A stretch of 64,000 nt of DNA from Gimesia benthica. GTDB lineage: Bacteria > Planctomycetota > Planctomycetia > Planctomycetales > Planctomycetaceae. The notes below the pieces were generated by a model. The model did not search any database. It saw only the letters and a program-made list of their open reading frames with translations, and was not told the DNA's origin. Location of the stretch: assembly GCF_009720525.1 (NCBI RefSeq), contig NZ_CP043930.1, positions 2,329,501 to 2,393,500 of the forward strand. The letters are read 5' to 3'. How positions within the stretch are numbered: the first letter of the stretch is position 1; the number at the start of each line of letters is the position of its first letter. Position numbers and translations under genes: made by a program. Shown piece by piece: positions 1 to 8,536 of this stretch.

Positions 1-131
1 TCTCAGTCTGGCCAGCGATTCTGTTAGCCAGGCGTCCTGAGCTCATCAGCCTGCCATAATCCGATTGGTGCTGTATGGAACCTGTGCAGAGGGCTCTCTT
101 TTTTTGATCATCCAAATATCAAAGAGTTTCG

Positions 132-596
132 ATGAAAATTGCAGTTGCCAGCGATCACCGGGGATTCTCCACCAAAGCCAAAATCCTCACACTCCTTAAC
201 CAGTTGGGGCATGTCGCTTACGATTACGGCCCGGAAGATGGAGAGTGCGTCGACTACCCTGACTATGCAGTGAAAGTGGCAAAAGCCATCGGCGACAAGT
301 CCATAGATCGGGGAATTCTGATCTGTGGTACCGGCATGGGCATGTGCATCGTAGCCAACAAATTTCCGGGAGTCCGGGCAACACCGTGCCACGACGACAT
401 CACTGCTCAAATGAGCCGCCTGCATAACGATTCTAATGTTCTTTGCCTTTCAGCCGACCTGCTGGGAGACCGACTCGTCAATCGCATGGTAGAAATCTGG
501 CTCAAGGAAGAATTTGAAGGGGGCCGGCACGCACGTCGACTGGAAAAACTCCACAAGGTCGAAGAAGAAACCATGCACCCTCACGAAGAAGCCTAG
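132..596 (+). CDS. rpiB: Ribose-5-phosphate isomerase B
   Basis: This 154-residue protein interconverts ribose 5-phosphate and ribulose 5-phosphate in the cytosolic non-oxidative pentose phosphate pathway. It shows the RpiB fold signature: SDHRG near residues 7-11, the catalytic-cysteine motif ICGTGMGM with Cys65, ANKFPGVRA just after it, and a conserved LHNDSNVL stretch with His98-Asn99. Length matches the family (about 145-155). An AAAGAG ribosome site lies shortly before the ATG. The last 15 residues are acidic and histidine-containing and look like a nonconserved tail. It stands alone, about 290 bp before gcvH on the same strand. Some RpiB-family members act on allose or galactose phosphates, which sequence alone cannot exclude. 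Confidence 0.95.
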   Translation: MKIAVASDHRGFSTKAKILTLLNQLGHVAYDYGPEDGECVDYPDYAVKVAKAIGDKSIDRGILICGTGMGMCIVANKFPGVRATPCHDDITAQMSRLHNDSNVLCLSADLLGDRLVNRMVEIWLKEEFEGGRHARRLEKLHKVEEETMHPHEEA

Positions 597-883
597 GCAG
601 CGCAGCGACAGGGTTTTTACAGGCTCTGCTTGCGCCCATCGCCAGTGTCCATACGACCTTCGGAAATCACCATCCTGCAGCAGGTTTCACCTGTGAAACT
701 CTTCCGCGGCCTCAGCAAGATAGTCCTCAGTAGTCATAGAATTTCCCTCACTGAATCCTTTTCAAATGGATCAAATCTCTGTATCGTCAACAGAGAGATA
801 TCAGGGATTTTTTGACCTCTTTTTTCCAGATTTCCGCTGTTCAATCTCTGGGAAAAAGAACTTACACAGAGGGTTTTACGATC

Positions 884-1270
884 ATGGATCAGGCCAATTT
901 AAAATTTACTAAAACTCACGAATGGGTCGGCGTTGAAGGCGAACTGGCAACAGTAGGAATCACGGATTTCGCCGTCAATCAGTTAACCGACCTGGTCTAT
1001 ATTGACCTGCCTGCAGTCGGCTCAACCTGCGAAGCGGGAAAAGTTTTCGGCGAAGTCGAGAGCGTCAAAGCAGTCAGTGACCTCTACTCACCCGTCAGTG
1101 GAGAAATTGCAGAAGTCAACGAATCACTGGTTGATGATCAGGCTCCGCTTTCTGACGATCCGTTTGGCACCGGTTGGATTACTAAAATCAAAATGTCCAA
1201 CCCGGCTGAGCTCGAACAATTCATGGACGCAGACGAATACAAAAAATTCTGCGAATCTGAAGCGCACTGA
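884..1270 (+). CDS. gcvH: Glycine cleavage system H protein
   Basis: A 128-residue lipoyl carrier that shuttles the methylamine intermediate between the P, T and L proteins of the glycine cleavage complex. The lipoylation loop reads GEVESVKAVSDLYSPVSGEI, with the modified lysine at residue 62; FTKTHEW near the N terminus is also typical. The open frame extends upstream to 812, but the extra 24 residues are not H-protein-like, and a GAGGG site sits about 10 nt before the ATG at 884, so I place the start there. It is the first gene of a set with gcvPA, gcvPB and a lipoyl-transfer gene. A stable hairpin separates it from gcvPA. No glycine riboswitch core is recognisable upstream. Confidence 0.96.
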   Translation: MDQANLKFTKTHEWVGVEGELATVGITDFAVNQLTDLVYIDLPAVGSTCEAGKVFGEVESVKAVSDLYSPVSGEIAEVNESLVDDQAPLSDDPFGTGWITKIKMSNPAELEQFMDADEYKKFCESEAH

Positions 1271-1310
1271 GAGTTGCTCTGCCACCGACGAACTTCCTGT
1301 ATTCCACTGC

Positions 1311-1335
1311 GGCAGGCTGAAATAGACAGCCTGCC
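1311..1335 (+). other. Intercistronic hairpin between gcvH and gcvPA
   Basis: Perfect 9-bp stem GGCAGGCTG (1311-1319) and CAGCCTGCC (1327-1335) with a 7-nt loop, 41 nt after the gcvH stop. No T-run follows, so it is not a classical terminator. By inference it may protect the gcvH message from 3' decay and help make H protein in excess over P protein. Confidence 0.6.
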
Positions 1336-1458
1336 TGTCGGATCATGATTTCGTGGCAAAATGGAAAAAACACATTACCAATATATTTAGCGCTACTATA
1401 AACCCTCGGGCTGAAGCTTCAGCCATCGTCACCCTCTACATTTATGATTGAGTGAACC

Positions 1459-2814
1459 GTGTCTTATCTCTTCAACACACCAGAACAGCAGCAACAGATG
1501 CTGCAGACTATCGGCGTCGACTCACTGGAAGCCCTGTTCGCGACCATTCCCTCAGACCTGCGACTGGATCGCCCTCTGGATCTCCCCCCTGCTCTGACAG
1601 AAATGGAACTGCAGAAGCATTTCTCTAATCTGGCCAGTCAGAATGTCGGTCCCGGAGACCGCGTCTGCATGCTGGGCGGTGGAGCCTATGACCATTTTGT
1701 GCCGGCGGCCGTCGATGAAATTGCCCGTCGGGGTGAATTTTACACCGCTTACACACCTTATCAGGCGGAAGCCAGTCAGGGAAGCCTGCAGACCTTCTTC
1801 GAATTCCAGTCTCTCATCTGCCAGCTCACCGGCATGGATGTTTCCAATGCGAGCCTGTATGAGGGGGGAACCTGTGTCAGTGAAGCCGCCTTCATGGCGA
1901 TGCGGGTCACGAATCGACACAATCGGGTTGTCCTGCTTGGATCATTGCACCCGGAATATCGACAGGTCGTGGAAACCTATCTGAAACACCTCAACTGCGA
2001 AGTGGTGATCGTTCCCTGCAAAGACGGTTCTGTCGATCCTGCCGACGTCGACGCAGCCATGGATGATCAGACCGCTTGCCTGGTCATTCAACATCCCAAC
2101 TTCTTCGGTACTCTGGAAGAAGCTGCTGAGCTGACCGAAATTGCACATCGCTACGGAGCACTCTCTGTAGTCTCCTACGATCCAATCAGCCTTGGAATCC
2201 TGAGTCGTCCTGGCGACTATGGAACCGATATCGCGATTGCCGAAGGTCAGTCACTGGGCACCCCTCTGCAATTTGGTGGCCCCTATCTGGGCCTGTTCTC
2301 CTGCAGTGAGAAATTCGTCCGCCGCATGCCTGGTCGCCTGATCGGCCAGACGGTCGACCGTAACGGTAAACGCTGCTATGTTTTAAATCTCCAGGCACGC
2401 GAGCAGCATATTCGTCGCGACAAAGCAACCAGTAACATCTGCAGTAACCAGGGGCTGATTGCAATCCGGGCTGCCGTCTATCTTTCCCTGCTGGGCAAAC
2501 AGGGAATCCGGGAAGTCGCTGAACTTTCCTGCCAGAAAGCTCACTACGCAGCAGACCAACTCACAAGTGTTGAAGGCATTGAACTGCTCTTCCCAGAGCG
2601 TCCTTTCTTCAAAGAGTTTGCCGTCAGCTGTTCCGAAGGAGCTGACTATCTGCTGCGAAAAGCTCGTCAGGCAGGCTTCGATCTGGGACCGGAGCTTTCC
2701 CGCTTTACCTTTGAAAATAATCCAGAAAGCTATCAGACAGCCGTACTGGTAGCGATCACAGAACAGCGCACCCGGGAAGAAATCGACCGCCTGGTGACCG
2801 CACTCAAGGCATAA
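1459..2814 (+). CDS. gcvPA: Glycine dehydrogenase (decarboxylating) subunit 1
   Basis: A 451-residue N-terminal half of the two-subunit P protein, which decarboxylates glycine and passes aminomethyl to lipoyl-GcvH. It aligns by eye with GcvPA over its whole length: YTPYQAEASQGSLQTFFEFQ, the YEGGTCVSEAAFMAMR segment, IQHPNFFGTLE, and the terminal LVTALKA. The usual length is about 445-450. This half is PLP-fold but lacks the PLP lysine, which is on GcvPB. The start is a GTG at 1459 giving MSYLFNTPEQQQ, the expected N terminus. It is followed 65 bp later by gcvPB, so the two subunits are almost surely co-expressed. Confidence 0.95.
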   Translation: MSYLFNTPEQQQQMLQTIGVDSLEALFATIPSDLRLDRPLDLPPALTEMELQKHFSNLASQNVGPGDRVCMLGGGAYDHFVPAAVDEIARRGEFYTAYTPYQAEASQGSLQTFFEFQSLICQLTGMDVSNASLYEGGTCVSEAAFMAMRVTNRHNRVVLLGSLHPEYRQVVETYLKHLNCEVVIVPCKDGSVDPADVDAAMDDQTACLVIQHPNFFGTLEEAAELTEIAHRYGALSVVSYDPISLGILSRPGDYGTDIAIAEGQSLGTPLQFGGPYLGLFSCSEKFVRRMPGRLIGQTVDRNGKRCYVLNLQAREQHIRRDKATSNICSNQGLIAIRAAVYLSLLGKQGIREVAELSCQKAHYAADQLTSVEGIELLFPERPFFKEFAVSCSEGADYLLRKARQAGFDLGPELSRFTFENNPESYQTAVLVAITEQRTREEIDRLVTALKA

Positions 2815-2879
2815 ACGCGACGCTCGACTCCCCGTTCACCGTTTCAATCGTCAAATATTTCGAAGCGATAACTACTACC

Positions 2880-4349
2880 ATGCGAAACAAACTGGCCACT
2901 CAATCTTTATTTGCTCTCTCTCAGCCCGGACGTCGCGGTGCACAGTTTCCTGCTGCAGATGTTCCAGTCAAACCGCTTGAGGAGCTGATCCCCGCGCAGG
3001 CGCTGGCCACCGAACCCACAGGGTTACCTGAAGTCACCGAATCTGATGTGATTCGGCACTTTGTCAATCTCTCCACCTTAAACATGTGTGTGGACACTCA
3101 CTTTTATCCGCTGGGCAGTTGTACGATGAAATACAACCCCAAGCGCCATGAACGACTTTCCAGTCTGCCCGGTATCGTCGACCTGCATCCCTACCAGAAT
3201 CAGGCTGACCTGCAGGGCATGCTCGGTCTGCTTTATGAGATGCAGGAAATGCTGGCTGAAATCTCAGGACTACCTGCGGTTTCCCTGCAGCCAGCCGCTG
3301 GTGCCCAGGGAGAATTCACTGCCCTGCTGACAGCAAAAGCCTACTTTGAGGACAAAGGGGAGAAACGGACCAAGGTTCTGTTCCCCAACAGTGCTCACGG
3401 CACCAACCCGGCCAGTGCCGCAATCGCAGGCTTTGACTGCGTCCAGCTGGCCAGTAGTAAAGAGGGACTGGTCGACCTGGAAGATCTGAAATCGCATCTG
3501 GATGATCAGACCGCCGTTTTCATGGTCACCAACCCCAACACACTGGGACTGTTCGAGAAAGACATTAAACAGATCGCTCAGATGGTTCACGACGTAGGCG
3601 GCCTGGTCTACATTGATGGCGCCAACATGAACGCGATCCTGGGCTATACCCGTCCGGGAGACTTCGGCGGCGATATGATGCACTTCAATGTGCACAAAAC
3701 ATTTACCGGCCCTCACGGAGCAGGTGGACCGGGTTCCGGCCCGATCGCCGTTCGTGATTTCCTGGCTGACTTCCTGCCCGGCCCCGTCATCGGCCATGAT
3801 GCTTCCGCTGAGGAAGGGGAAGCATACCAGCTTGTAACACCATCCAAATCAATCGGCCGTGTTCGCTCCTTCTGCGGCAACATCGGGATCCTGGTACGGG
3901 GCTACTGCTATCTGCGCACACTGGGTGCAGCAGGGTTAAAAGCGGTTTCTGAAAATGCGGTCTTGAATGCGAACTACCTCAAGGCCCTGCTCAAAGACGT
4001 GCTGCCTGTTCCCAATGGCGATCTGTGTATGCATGAGTTCGTGGCCTCCGCGTCCAAGAGCAAAGCAGCCAACGGTATCACAGCCATGGATATCGCTAAG
4101 CGGCTGCTCGATTTTGGATTCCATGCCCCCACAGTCTACTTCCCACTGGTAGTGCCGGAAGCCATCATGGTTGAGCCGACCGAAACGGAATCCAAAGAGA
4201 CTCTGGATGCCTTCGCTGAGACGATTGTTAAAATCCTCCAGGAAGATCCCGAGTTCCTACATCAGGCTCCGCACTCTACAGACGTAAGTCGACCAGACGA
4301 AGTGGTAGCGGCGCGTAATCCGATCCTCCAATGCTGCGAGTCTGAATAA
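2880..4349 (+). CDS. gcvPB: Glycine dehydrogenase (decarboxylating) subunit 2
   Basis: A 489-residue C-terminal half of the split P protein and the PLP-binding subunit. The PLP lysine is near residue 273 in HFNVHKTFTGPHG, followed by the Gly-rich GAGGPGSGP segment. Other family marks are FYPLGSCTMKYNP near residue 80, PNSAHGTNPASAA, and the C-terminal YFPLVVPEAIMVEPTETES block. It works with GcvPA, GcvH, GcvT and dihydrolipoamide dehydrogenase; the last two are not in this window. The final 25 residues past the usual end are variable. The order gcvH-gcvPA-gcvPB on one strand supports an operon. Confidence 0.96.
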   Translation: MRNKLATQSLFALSQPGRRGAQFPAADVPVKPLEELIPAQALATEPTGLPEVTESDVIRHFVNLSTLNMCVDTHFYPLGSCTMKYNPKRHERLSSLPGIVDLHPYQNQADLQGMLGLLYEMQEMLAEISGLPAVSLQPAAGAQGEFTALLTAKAYFEDKGEKRTKVLFPNSAHGTNPASAAIAGFDCVQLASSKEGLVDLEDLKSHLDDQTAVFMVTNPNTLGLFEKDIKQIAQMVHDVGGLVYIDGANMNAILGYTRPGDFGGDMMHFNVHKTFTGPHGAGGPGSGPIAVRDFLADFLPGPVIGHDASAEEGEAYQLVTPSKSIGRVRSFCGNIGILVRGYCYLRTLGAAGLKAVSENAVLNANYLKALLKDVLPVPNGDLCMHEFVASASKSKAANGITAMDIAKRLLDFGFHAPTVYFPLVVPEAIMVEPTETESKETLDAFAETIVKILQEDPEFLHQAPHSTDVSRPDEVVAARNPILQCCESE

Positions 4350-4395
4350 CAAAACGACCCGCTTGTTGAATTCCTGATATGAACTGCTTCCCGGC

Positions 4396-5178
4396 ATGAC
4401 AGCTTCTCATCTTCCAGATCACTGTCGACTGCTGAATGAACCAGCTCCCCAGCCGGGAAGCTGGAATATGGCTGTGGATGAATCCCTGCTGGAATCAGCC
4501 GTGTCAGATCAAGTCTGTTCGCTCCGCTGGTACCGCTGGGATCAGGCAACGATCTCTCTGGGTTACTTTCAGCAGAATGACGGCGACGCCCAACAGGGGC
4601 CCTGGGAAGGACTACCCCGTGTCCGTCGTCTTTCAGGCGGGGGTGCGATTTTACATCACCATGAGCTTACCTACTCATTTACAGTACCCGCCAATCACCC
4701 TCTTGCGAAGTCACCACCAGAGCTATATGTCGCCATCCACCAGCCTCTGATCGACGTACTGGCGGCACACGGTCTGAATGTAGAATTCCGGGGAGTTTCC
4801 TTCCGTTCCGCCTCAGAACCCTTTCTCTGTTTTGGACGTGGAGATGAAAGGGATCTGGTCTACCAGGGTCAGAAAATACTGGGGAGTGCACAGCGACGAC
4901 GGCGCGGGGCCATCGTTCAGCATGGCAGCCTGCTCCTGTTGACTTCAGAGTACGCTCCTGAATTTCCGGGACTGTTGAATCTGGTTGAGCAACCCGGTCG
5001 CTATAGTGAAAAATTGCTCAATGCGCTCACCATAGACTTCTCACAGGCAATTTCTACAGCATTAAAATTACCGCTCCAGTCTGGAAACCTGACTGACGAA
5101 GAATCCCTGCGAGCCCGTACACTGGAAAAAGAAAAATATTCACAAGACAGCTGGACCAGCCGGAAAAAACAGGTTTAG
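4396..5178 (+). CDS. Lipoate/octanoate transferase, LipM/LplA family
   Basis: A 260-residue BPL/LplA-fold protein that attaches lipoyl or octanoyl groups to carrier proteins such as GcvH. Visible motifs: NMAVDESLL near residue 25, the RRLSGGGAILHHHELTYS loop near 77-94, then FLCFGRGDERDLVYQGQKIL with a cysteine at about 145, and GSAQRRRRGAIVQHGSLLL. The cysteine before a Lys-Ile/Leu-Gly-Ser-Ala-Gln segment is the position of the acyl-thioester cysteine in octanoyltransferase LipM (family knowledge), so I favour octanoyltransferase over ATP-dependent ligase. It begins 46 bp after gcvPB, which makes GcvH its obvious substrate. The last 20 residues are charged and probably disordered. Exact reaction (LipM, LipL or LplA) is not settled. 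Confidence 0.8.
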   Translation: MTASHLPDHCRLLNEPAPQPGSWNMAVDESLLESAVSDQVCSLRWYRWDQATISLGYFQQNDGDAQQGPWEGLPRVRRLSGGGAILHHHELTYSFTVPANHPLAKSPPELYVAIHQPLIDVLAAHGLNVEFRGVSFRSASEPFLCFGRGDERDLVYQGQKILGSAQRRRRGAIVQHGSLLLLTSEYAPEFPGLLNLVEQPGRYSEKLLNALTIDFSQAISTALKLPLQSGNLTDEESLRARTLEKEKYSQDSWTSRKKQV

Positions 5179-5614
5179 AGGTTGAGAATTCAGCAGTTAC
5201 TAAAATCAAGCAAAATCGATACGTTATTAATAAATTATTTACGTGTTGGATGCAGGATTGATACTTGTTGACATACCGTCAAATCCCTGATAGCGTTACA
5301 TATATAAAGCTCTTATTTTATTTTCTTCCAGCAGTTTAAAAATTGTGTGTTACGGAAAGAAGTAGTGGATCTTTGCTTACGATGAAGTGAGACAAACCAC
5401 ACAATGCGGGCCAAAAGGGCATTGTTATTTGCTCCTTCCATTTATTGACGAGAAGTTTTTCACTCATTTCTGTTTCTTGTTCATTTTCGATTCCTGTCTC
5501 CTTTCTTCTGTCAAAATGAAAACAAGTCACCTGAGTTAGAATGGTGCGTGTTATCGCCATTCCACAATCCAGAACATTAACACGTTCTGCGGGCACCCAC
5601 GGAGTGAATGATTT
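5179..5614. other. AT-rich intergenic region before the FHA gene
   Basis: No gene I would support. TTGACA at 5268-5273 could be a -35 box; the following spacing reaches only a poor -10 (TAGCGT, 5291-5296). The same TTGAC is half of a small palindrome TTGAC-ATACC-GTCAA (5268-5282). An 86-codon minus-strand frame (5336-5596) has no recognisable content and I reject it. Confidence 0.4.
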
Positions 5615-6436
5615 ATGTTACAGCTTTCTCTGAAAGTCATTGGCGGTCGCCATGATGGCAAACAGATTCCCATTAAGGGTAAAAAATTCCTCATTGGGCG
5701 TGAAGAAGATTGCCATTTACGACCTAACAGTGATATGGTCAGTCGTCACCATTGCGTCTTTACGGTCGATGAATACAGCGTACGCTTGCGAGATTTCGGC
5801 AGCACCAACGGGACACTGGTCAACGGCAAACGCATCAAAGGTGAAGTTCAACTGTCGCATGGAGATAAAATCCAGGTAGGCAAACTGGACTTTGAAATTG
5901 TAATCTCACACAGTCCGGATGCGAAAGAGGCTCCAGCAGGAGCAGCTCCGGGAAGTGATATCCTCACCGGCTCCGATACGGTCTTTGATATTCCCGTCCA
6001 CAAAGAGGAAACCGAAGAGACGAAAGCTGAGTCTGTAGAAAGTGAACCAGCACCTGCGGACGACGCACCAGAGGCTCCCGGGGTCTATGAAGGGGATACC
6101 CAGATTCTGACTGCAGAGCAACAGCAACAGGCACAACAGGCCTATGACCAGGCTGCTCAGCAGCAGGGTTACCCACAGCAACCTTACGGCTATCCACCCC
6201 AGCAGATGCCTTATCCGTATCCCATGCCACCTCAGTATTATCCGCAGCAGGGGTATCCTCAACAACCCATGCCGGCGTACCCGCAACAATACCAGATGCC
6301 TCCTCAGGGTTACCCACAGCAACCGCCTCAACAGCCCCAGGAGCAACAGGGAGAACAAGGTCGGTCAGGAGTTCCTGATCTCCCTCCAGTGACTCTGCCC
6401 AAACCTGAGGAAACTGGACTGAAAAACAAAGAGTAG
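5615..6436 (+). CDS. FHA-domain protein with Pro/Gln/Tyr-rich tail
   Basis: A 273-residue cytosolic protein. Residues about 22-95 form a forkhead-associated domain that binds phosphothreonine peptides: LIGREEDCHL, VSRHHC, and GSTNGTLVNGKRI carry the conserved Gly-Arg, Ser-Arg-His and Asn-Gly residues. An acidic linker follows (about 100-165), then from about 170 to 250 a low-complexity tail built on repeated YPQQ, PYGYPPQQ and QGYPQQP units. The ATG at 5615 gives the expected FHA N terminus. Ser/Thr kinase signalling is common in planctomycetes, and this protein is probably a phospho-dependent scaffold, but the partner is unknown. A strong terminator follows, so it is likely monocistronic. 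Confidence 0.85.
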   Translation: MLQLSLKVIGGRHDGKQIPIKGKKFLIGREEDCHLRPNSDMVSRHHCVFTVDEYSVRLRDFGSTNGTLVNGKRIKGEVQLSHGDKIQVGKLDFEIVISHSPDAKEAPAGAAPGSDILTGSDTVFDIPVHKEETEETKAESVESEPAPADDAPEAPGVYEGDTQILTAEQQQQAQQAYDQAAQQQGYPQQPYGYPPQQMPYPYPMPPQYYPQQGYPQQPMPAYPQQYQMPPQGYPQQPPQQPQEQQGEQGRSGVPDLPPVTLPKPEETGLKNKE

Positions 6437-6471
6437 AATGCTCTGAGTTTTAGCCAGAATACATACAAAAC

Positions 6472-6513
6472 AGAGATGAGATACTGAGTTCCAGTTCTCA
6501 TCTCTATTTTTTT
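6472..6513 (+). terminator. Rho-independent terminator after the FHA gene
   Basis: Perfect 10-bp stem AGAGATGAGA (6472-6481) and TCTCATCTCT (6496-6505), 14-nt loop, then A and seven T (6507-6513). Confidence 0.88.
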
Positions 6514-6664
6514 ATAGGTATAGTGGCCTTAGTTTCCGCTTGAGAATACGCCATTCTGCAAGCTGCCCATTGCTTTTATGATTCCTGTTTGGGAAAATCA
6601 TAATCATCAAGCAGGTTTATAAGACTATGCGAACCAGGACGAAATCCAAAGGGAGACACTTTCA

Positions 6665-6874
6665 GTGAATGACTCAGCCAGTGCCAGCAATGATATCCAG
6701 CGTCGTTATCGTGAATTTCTGGATCTACTGCCGTTGACCCTGTCACTTGCAGGACTCCCTGCCAGTGATCACGGTAAATATTATACCGAAGAGCAGGTCG
6801 AGGCGCGAGCCTATACCATCAAACATGCTTTCAAGCAGGCTCGCATCCTCGCTCGGGAATGCATTCAGAAATAA
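6665..6874 (+). CDS. Small conserved-looking protein of unknown function
   Basis: A 69-residue protein starting at GTG (6665), with GGGAG at 6651-6655 as the ribosome site. The sequence is polar and helical: IQRRYREFLDLLPLTLSLAG, then a short linker ASDHGKYYTEEQVEARAYTI and a basic helix KHAFKQARILARECI. There is no signal peptide or membrane segment. It is a separate unit, between a terminator 150 bp upstream and another 40 bp downstream. The ribosome site, clean terminator and amphipathic helices argue that it is real. I do not recognise a domain and assign no function. Confidence 0.65.
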   Translation: MNDSASASNDIQRRYREFLDLLPLTLSLAGLPASDHGKYYTEEQVEARAYTIKHAFKQARILARECIQK

Positions 6875-6914
6875 CTGATCTCCCGAATCAGATTCGCTCT
6901 GAGCCAGTATCAAT

Positions 6915-6948
6915 AAAAAAGCCACACCAGGCAGGTGCGGCTTTTTTT
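6915..6948 (+). terminator. Terminator after the small protein gene
   Basis: Stem GCCACACC (6921-6928) and GGTGCGGC (6934-6941) with one A-C mismatch, flanked by an A-run before and seven T after (6942-6948). Confidence 0.8.
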
Positions 6949-7004
6949 ACGTTCAACTAAAGCTCAGACAGAATTGACACTTGGCCCTATTATGACAGGA
7001 GAGA

Positions 7005-7430
7005 TTACTCTGCTTTAGTCTTCAATTCGAAAGTAAATTCATTTGGTCCCGACTCGCTGACTTCAGCTTCCAGTGTGGTCTTCTCATTATACTCCGCAGG
7101 CAGATACTGCTCTACGGCAGGTACTGCCGGCTCCCCGGGAGCGCCACCAGCGACGGTCTTACCGGGAATCTCGCGTGTCGCGGTAATCACAACAGCTTTT
7201 TTACCCGCAACGGTTTCAAAAGAGAATGCCCCTTCTTCAATCTTGCCGGCACCACTGGTCGCTTTCCCCTCTGCATCGCGGAAAATAATATCCCCTTCTG
7301 CCAGAGGTTCACCATCCACGGTTACTTTACCAGAGACAGGATAATTAGTCGGTCCTGACTCACCACCGCCACATCCAGCAAGCACACCTGCAGTGCAGGC
7401 CAACATCAGATAATACGCAACTGTTTTCAT
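7005..7430 (-). CDS. Small secreted lipoprotein, DUF1559 partner
   Basis: A 141-residue protein with a lipoprotein signal peptide (MKTVAYYLMLACTAGVLAGC; LAGC lipobox with the lipidated Cys near residue 20). The mature part starts GGGESGPTNYPVSGKVTVDG, a single beta-sandwich domain of the carboxypeptidase-regulatory/transthyretin-like kind common in planctomycetes. The open frame extends to 7466, but the signal peptide fixes the start at 7430. It lies 77 nt downstream of the DUF1559 gene, a pairing repeated many times in planctomycete genomes (family knowledge). Substrate or partner is unknown; a surface or periplasmic structural role is likely. Confidence 0.8.
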   Translation of the reverse strand: MKTVAYYLMLACTAGVLAGCGGGESGPTNYPVSGKVTVDGEPLAEGDIIFRDAEGKATSGAGKIEEGAFSFETVAGKKAVVITATREIPGKTVAGGAPGEPAVPAVEQYLPAEYNEKTTLEAEVSESGPNEFTFELKTKAE

Positions 7431-7448
7431 TGACTCATTCCTGTAAGT

Positions 7449-7486
7449 TCTGCCCGCACCACACAACCTGTGTCGGGACGGGCAGA
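7449..7486 (-). other. Intercistronic hairpin between DUF1559 and lipoprotein genes
   Basis: Outer stem TCTGCCCG (7449-7456) and CGGGCAGA (7479-7486), 8 bp and perfect, enclosing a shorter ACACA/TGTGT pairing. No T-run follows on the minus strand. It could stabilise the upstream DUF1559 message or attenuate read-through into the lipoprotein gene (inference). Confidence 0.55.
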
Positions 7487-7507
7487 TTTCATTTTGACTT
7501 GAAACGT

Positions 7508-8455
7508 TTAAAATTCTCCAATGACTTCATCGCCAGAACGGGTAGCCAGCGCTCGGAAAGTCCCCAGATCAATATTGTTTGAGACAAAGCGAACTGCTCC
7601 GTCAGCCATTCCGACGTGCACTCCCCCCACGTGTTGACTACGTGCATAGTTCCAGCGGCTCGACTGGTTCGTTACACATGGAGCATTCACATCCGTGGTT
7701 GACTTGCAGAGATAGTTCTGATCGGGAACCTTGGTATTGGGGGTTTCATACGCAGTGAAAGTCACTTCTCCATGTGCCCCACCAATCCAGTAGCAGCCCG
7801 GGCATCCCCAGGAAAAACCGCTGGGTACTGCAACACGCTGCACTCCCTCGCTCAGCATCATCGTATTCGAAGTACCATCGGTCACATCGCGAATCTTCGT
7901 TTTGGTCTCGTAACCAAACATCCCATTATCCGATCCAGTAGATCGATTATTTGCCCAGCCGATGCAGGCCATGTAACTTCCAGCCCAACGAACGCCTGAA
8001 TTTTCGGCAAACGCAGGCCCAATATCCGAAGGGCACATGAAGGCCGGCAAAGCAGTTCTCACAAAAGTCTGACTGCTCGAAATGTTATGCACATGATTAC
8101 TGACACTGGCTGACAGATTCGCACAATCCCCTTCGTACTGATTATACATCGGGGCCTGATCTACGTAAGGGAGAAGACGATGAAACCAGGTATCTCGCTG
8201 ATGACAGGCCTGGGGGTACCAGCCGTTTCCACCACGATGAGCATAAGGAAAGACCCGATGAGCGCTCTCATAATTATGCAGTGCCAGGCTGATCTGCTTC
8301 ACATTGTTTTTACATGTACTCCGCCGGGCTGCTTCACGCGCCTGCTGCACGGCTGGTAACAACAGTGCAATCAGAATGGCAATAATCGCGATGACCACCA
8401 GTAACTCAATCAACGTGAAACCACGTTTTCCAGTGAAGGTTCTCAAGTGCTTCAT
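7508..8455 (-). CDS. DUF1559 pseudopilin-like protein
   Basis: A 315-residue protein with a type IV pilin/pseudopilin N terminus: a basic leader ending in KRG, then [20 protein letters not shown] as the hydrophobic helix, cleaved between Gly and Phe by prepilin peptidase. [20 protein letters not shown] and the C-terminal H-X9-DG-type motif ([17 protein letters not shown]) are DUF1559 hallmarks. Start 8455 ([12 protein letters not shown]) is chosen because the upstream extension to 8494 adds a second hydrophobic stretch absent from the family. Planctomycetes carry many such paralogues, thought to form surface fibres or a secretion pseudopilus. A long AT-rich inverted repeat lies 38-81 nt upstream. 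Confidence 0.92.
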   Translation of the reverse strand: MKHLRTFTGKRGFTLIELLVVIAIIAILIALLLPAVQQAREAARRSTCKNNVKQISLALHNYESAHRVFPYAHRGGNGWYPQACHQRDTWFHRLLPYVDQAPMYNQYEGDCANLSASVSNHVHNISSSQTFVRTALPAFMCPSDIGPAFAENSGVRWAGSYMACIGWANNRSTGSDNGMFGYETKTKIRDVTDGTSNTMMLSEGVQRVAVPSGFSWGCPGCYWIGGAHGEVTFTAYETPNTKVPDQNYLCKSTTDVNAPCVTNQSSRWNYARSQHVGGVHVGMADGAVRFVSNNIDLGTFRALATRSGDEVIGEF

Positions 8456-8492
8456 TTTGAACGTCCTTAAAATACAGGTTAATAAAAACAAC

Positions 8493-8536
8493 ACATTTAA
8501 TAATAAACAGTTAATTTAGAGACAATTATTAAATGT
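8493..8536. repeat. Perfect 12-bp inverted repeat upstream of DUF1559 gene
   Basis: ACATTTAATAAT (8493-8504) and ATTATTAAATGT (8525-8536), exact reverse complements, with a 20-nt spacer. It lies 38 to 81 nt before the DUF1559 start codon. It could be an operator or a 5' leader stem-loop. Confidence 0.65.

Noticed and set aside
597-883. Possible glycine riboswitch before gcvH
   Set aside because: The expected paired conserved core segments are missing; the only structure is a short TCTCTG/CAGAGA stem near 777-795.
5336-5596. 86-codon minus-strand frame before the FHA gene
   Set aside because: AT-rich intergenic sequence, no domain, no ribosome site, no signal peptide.
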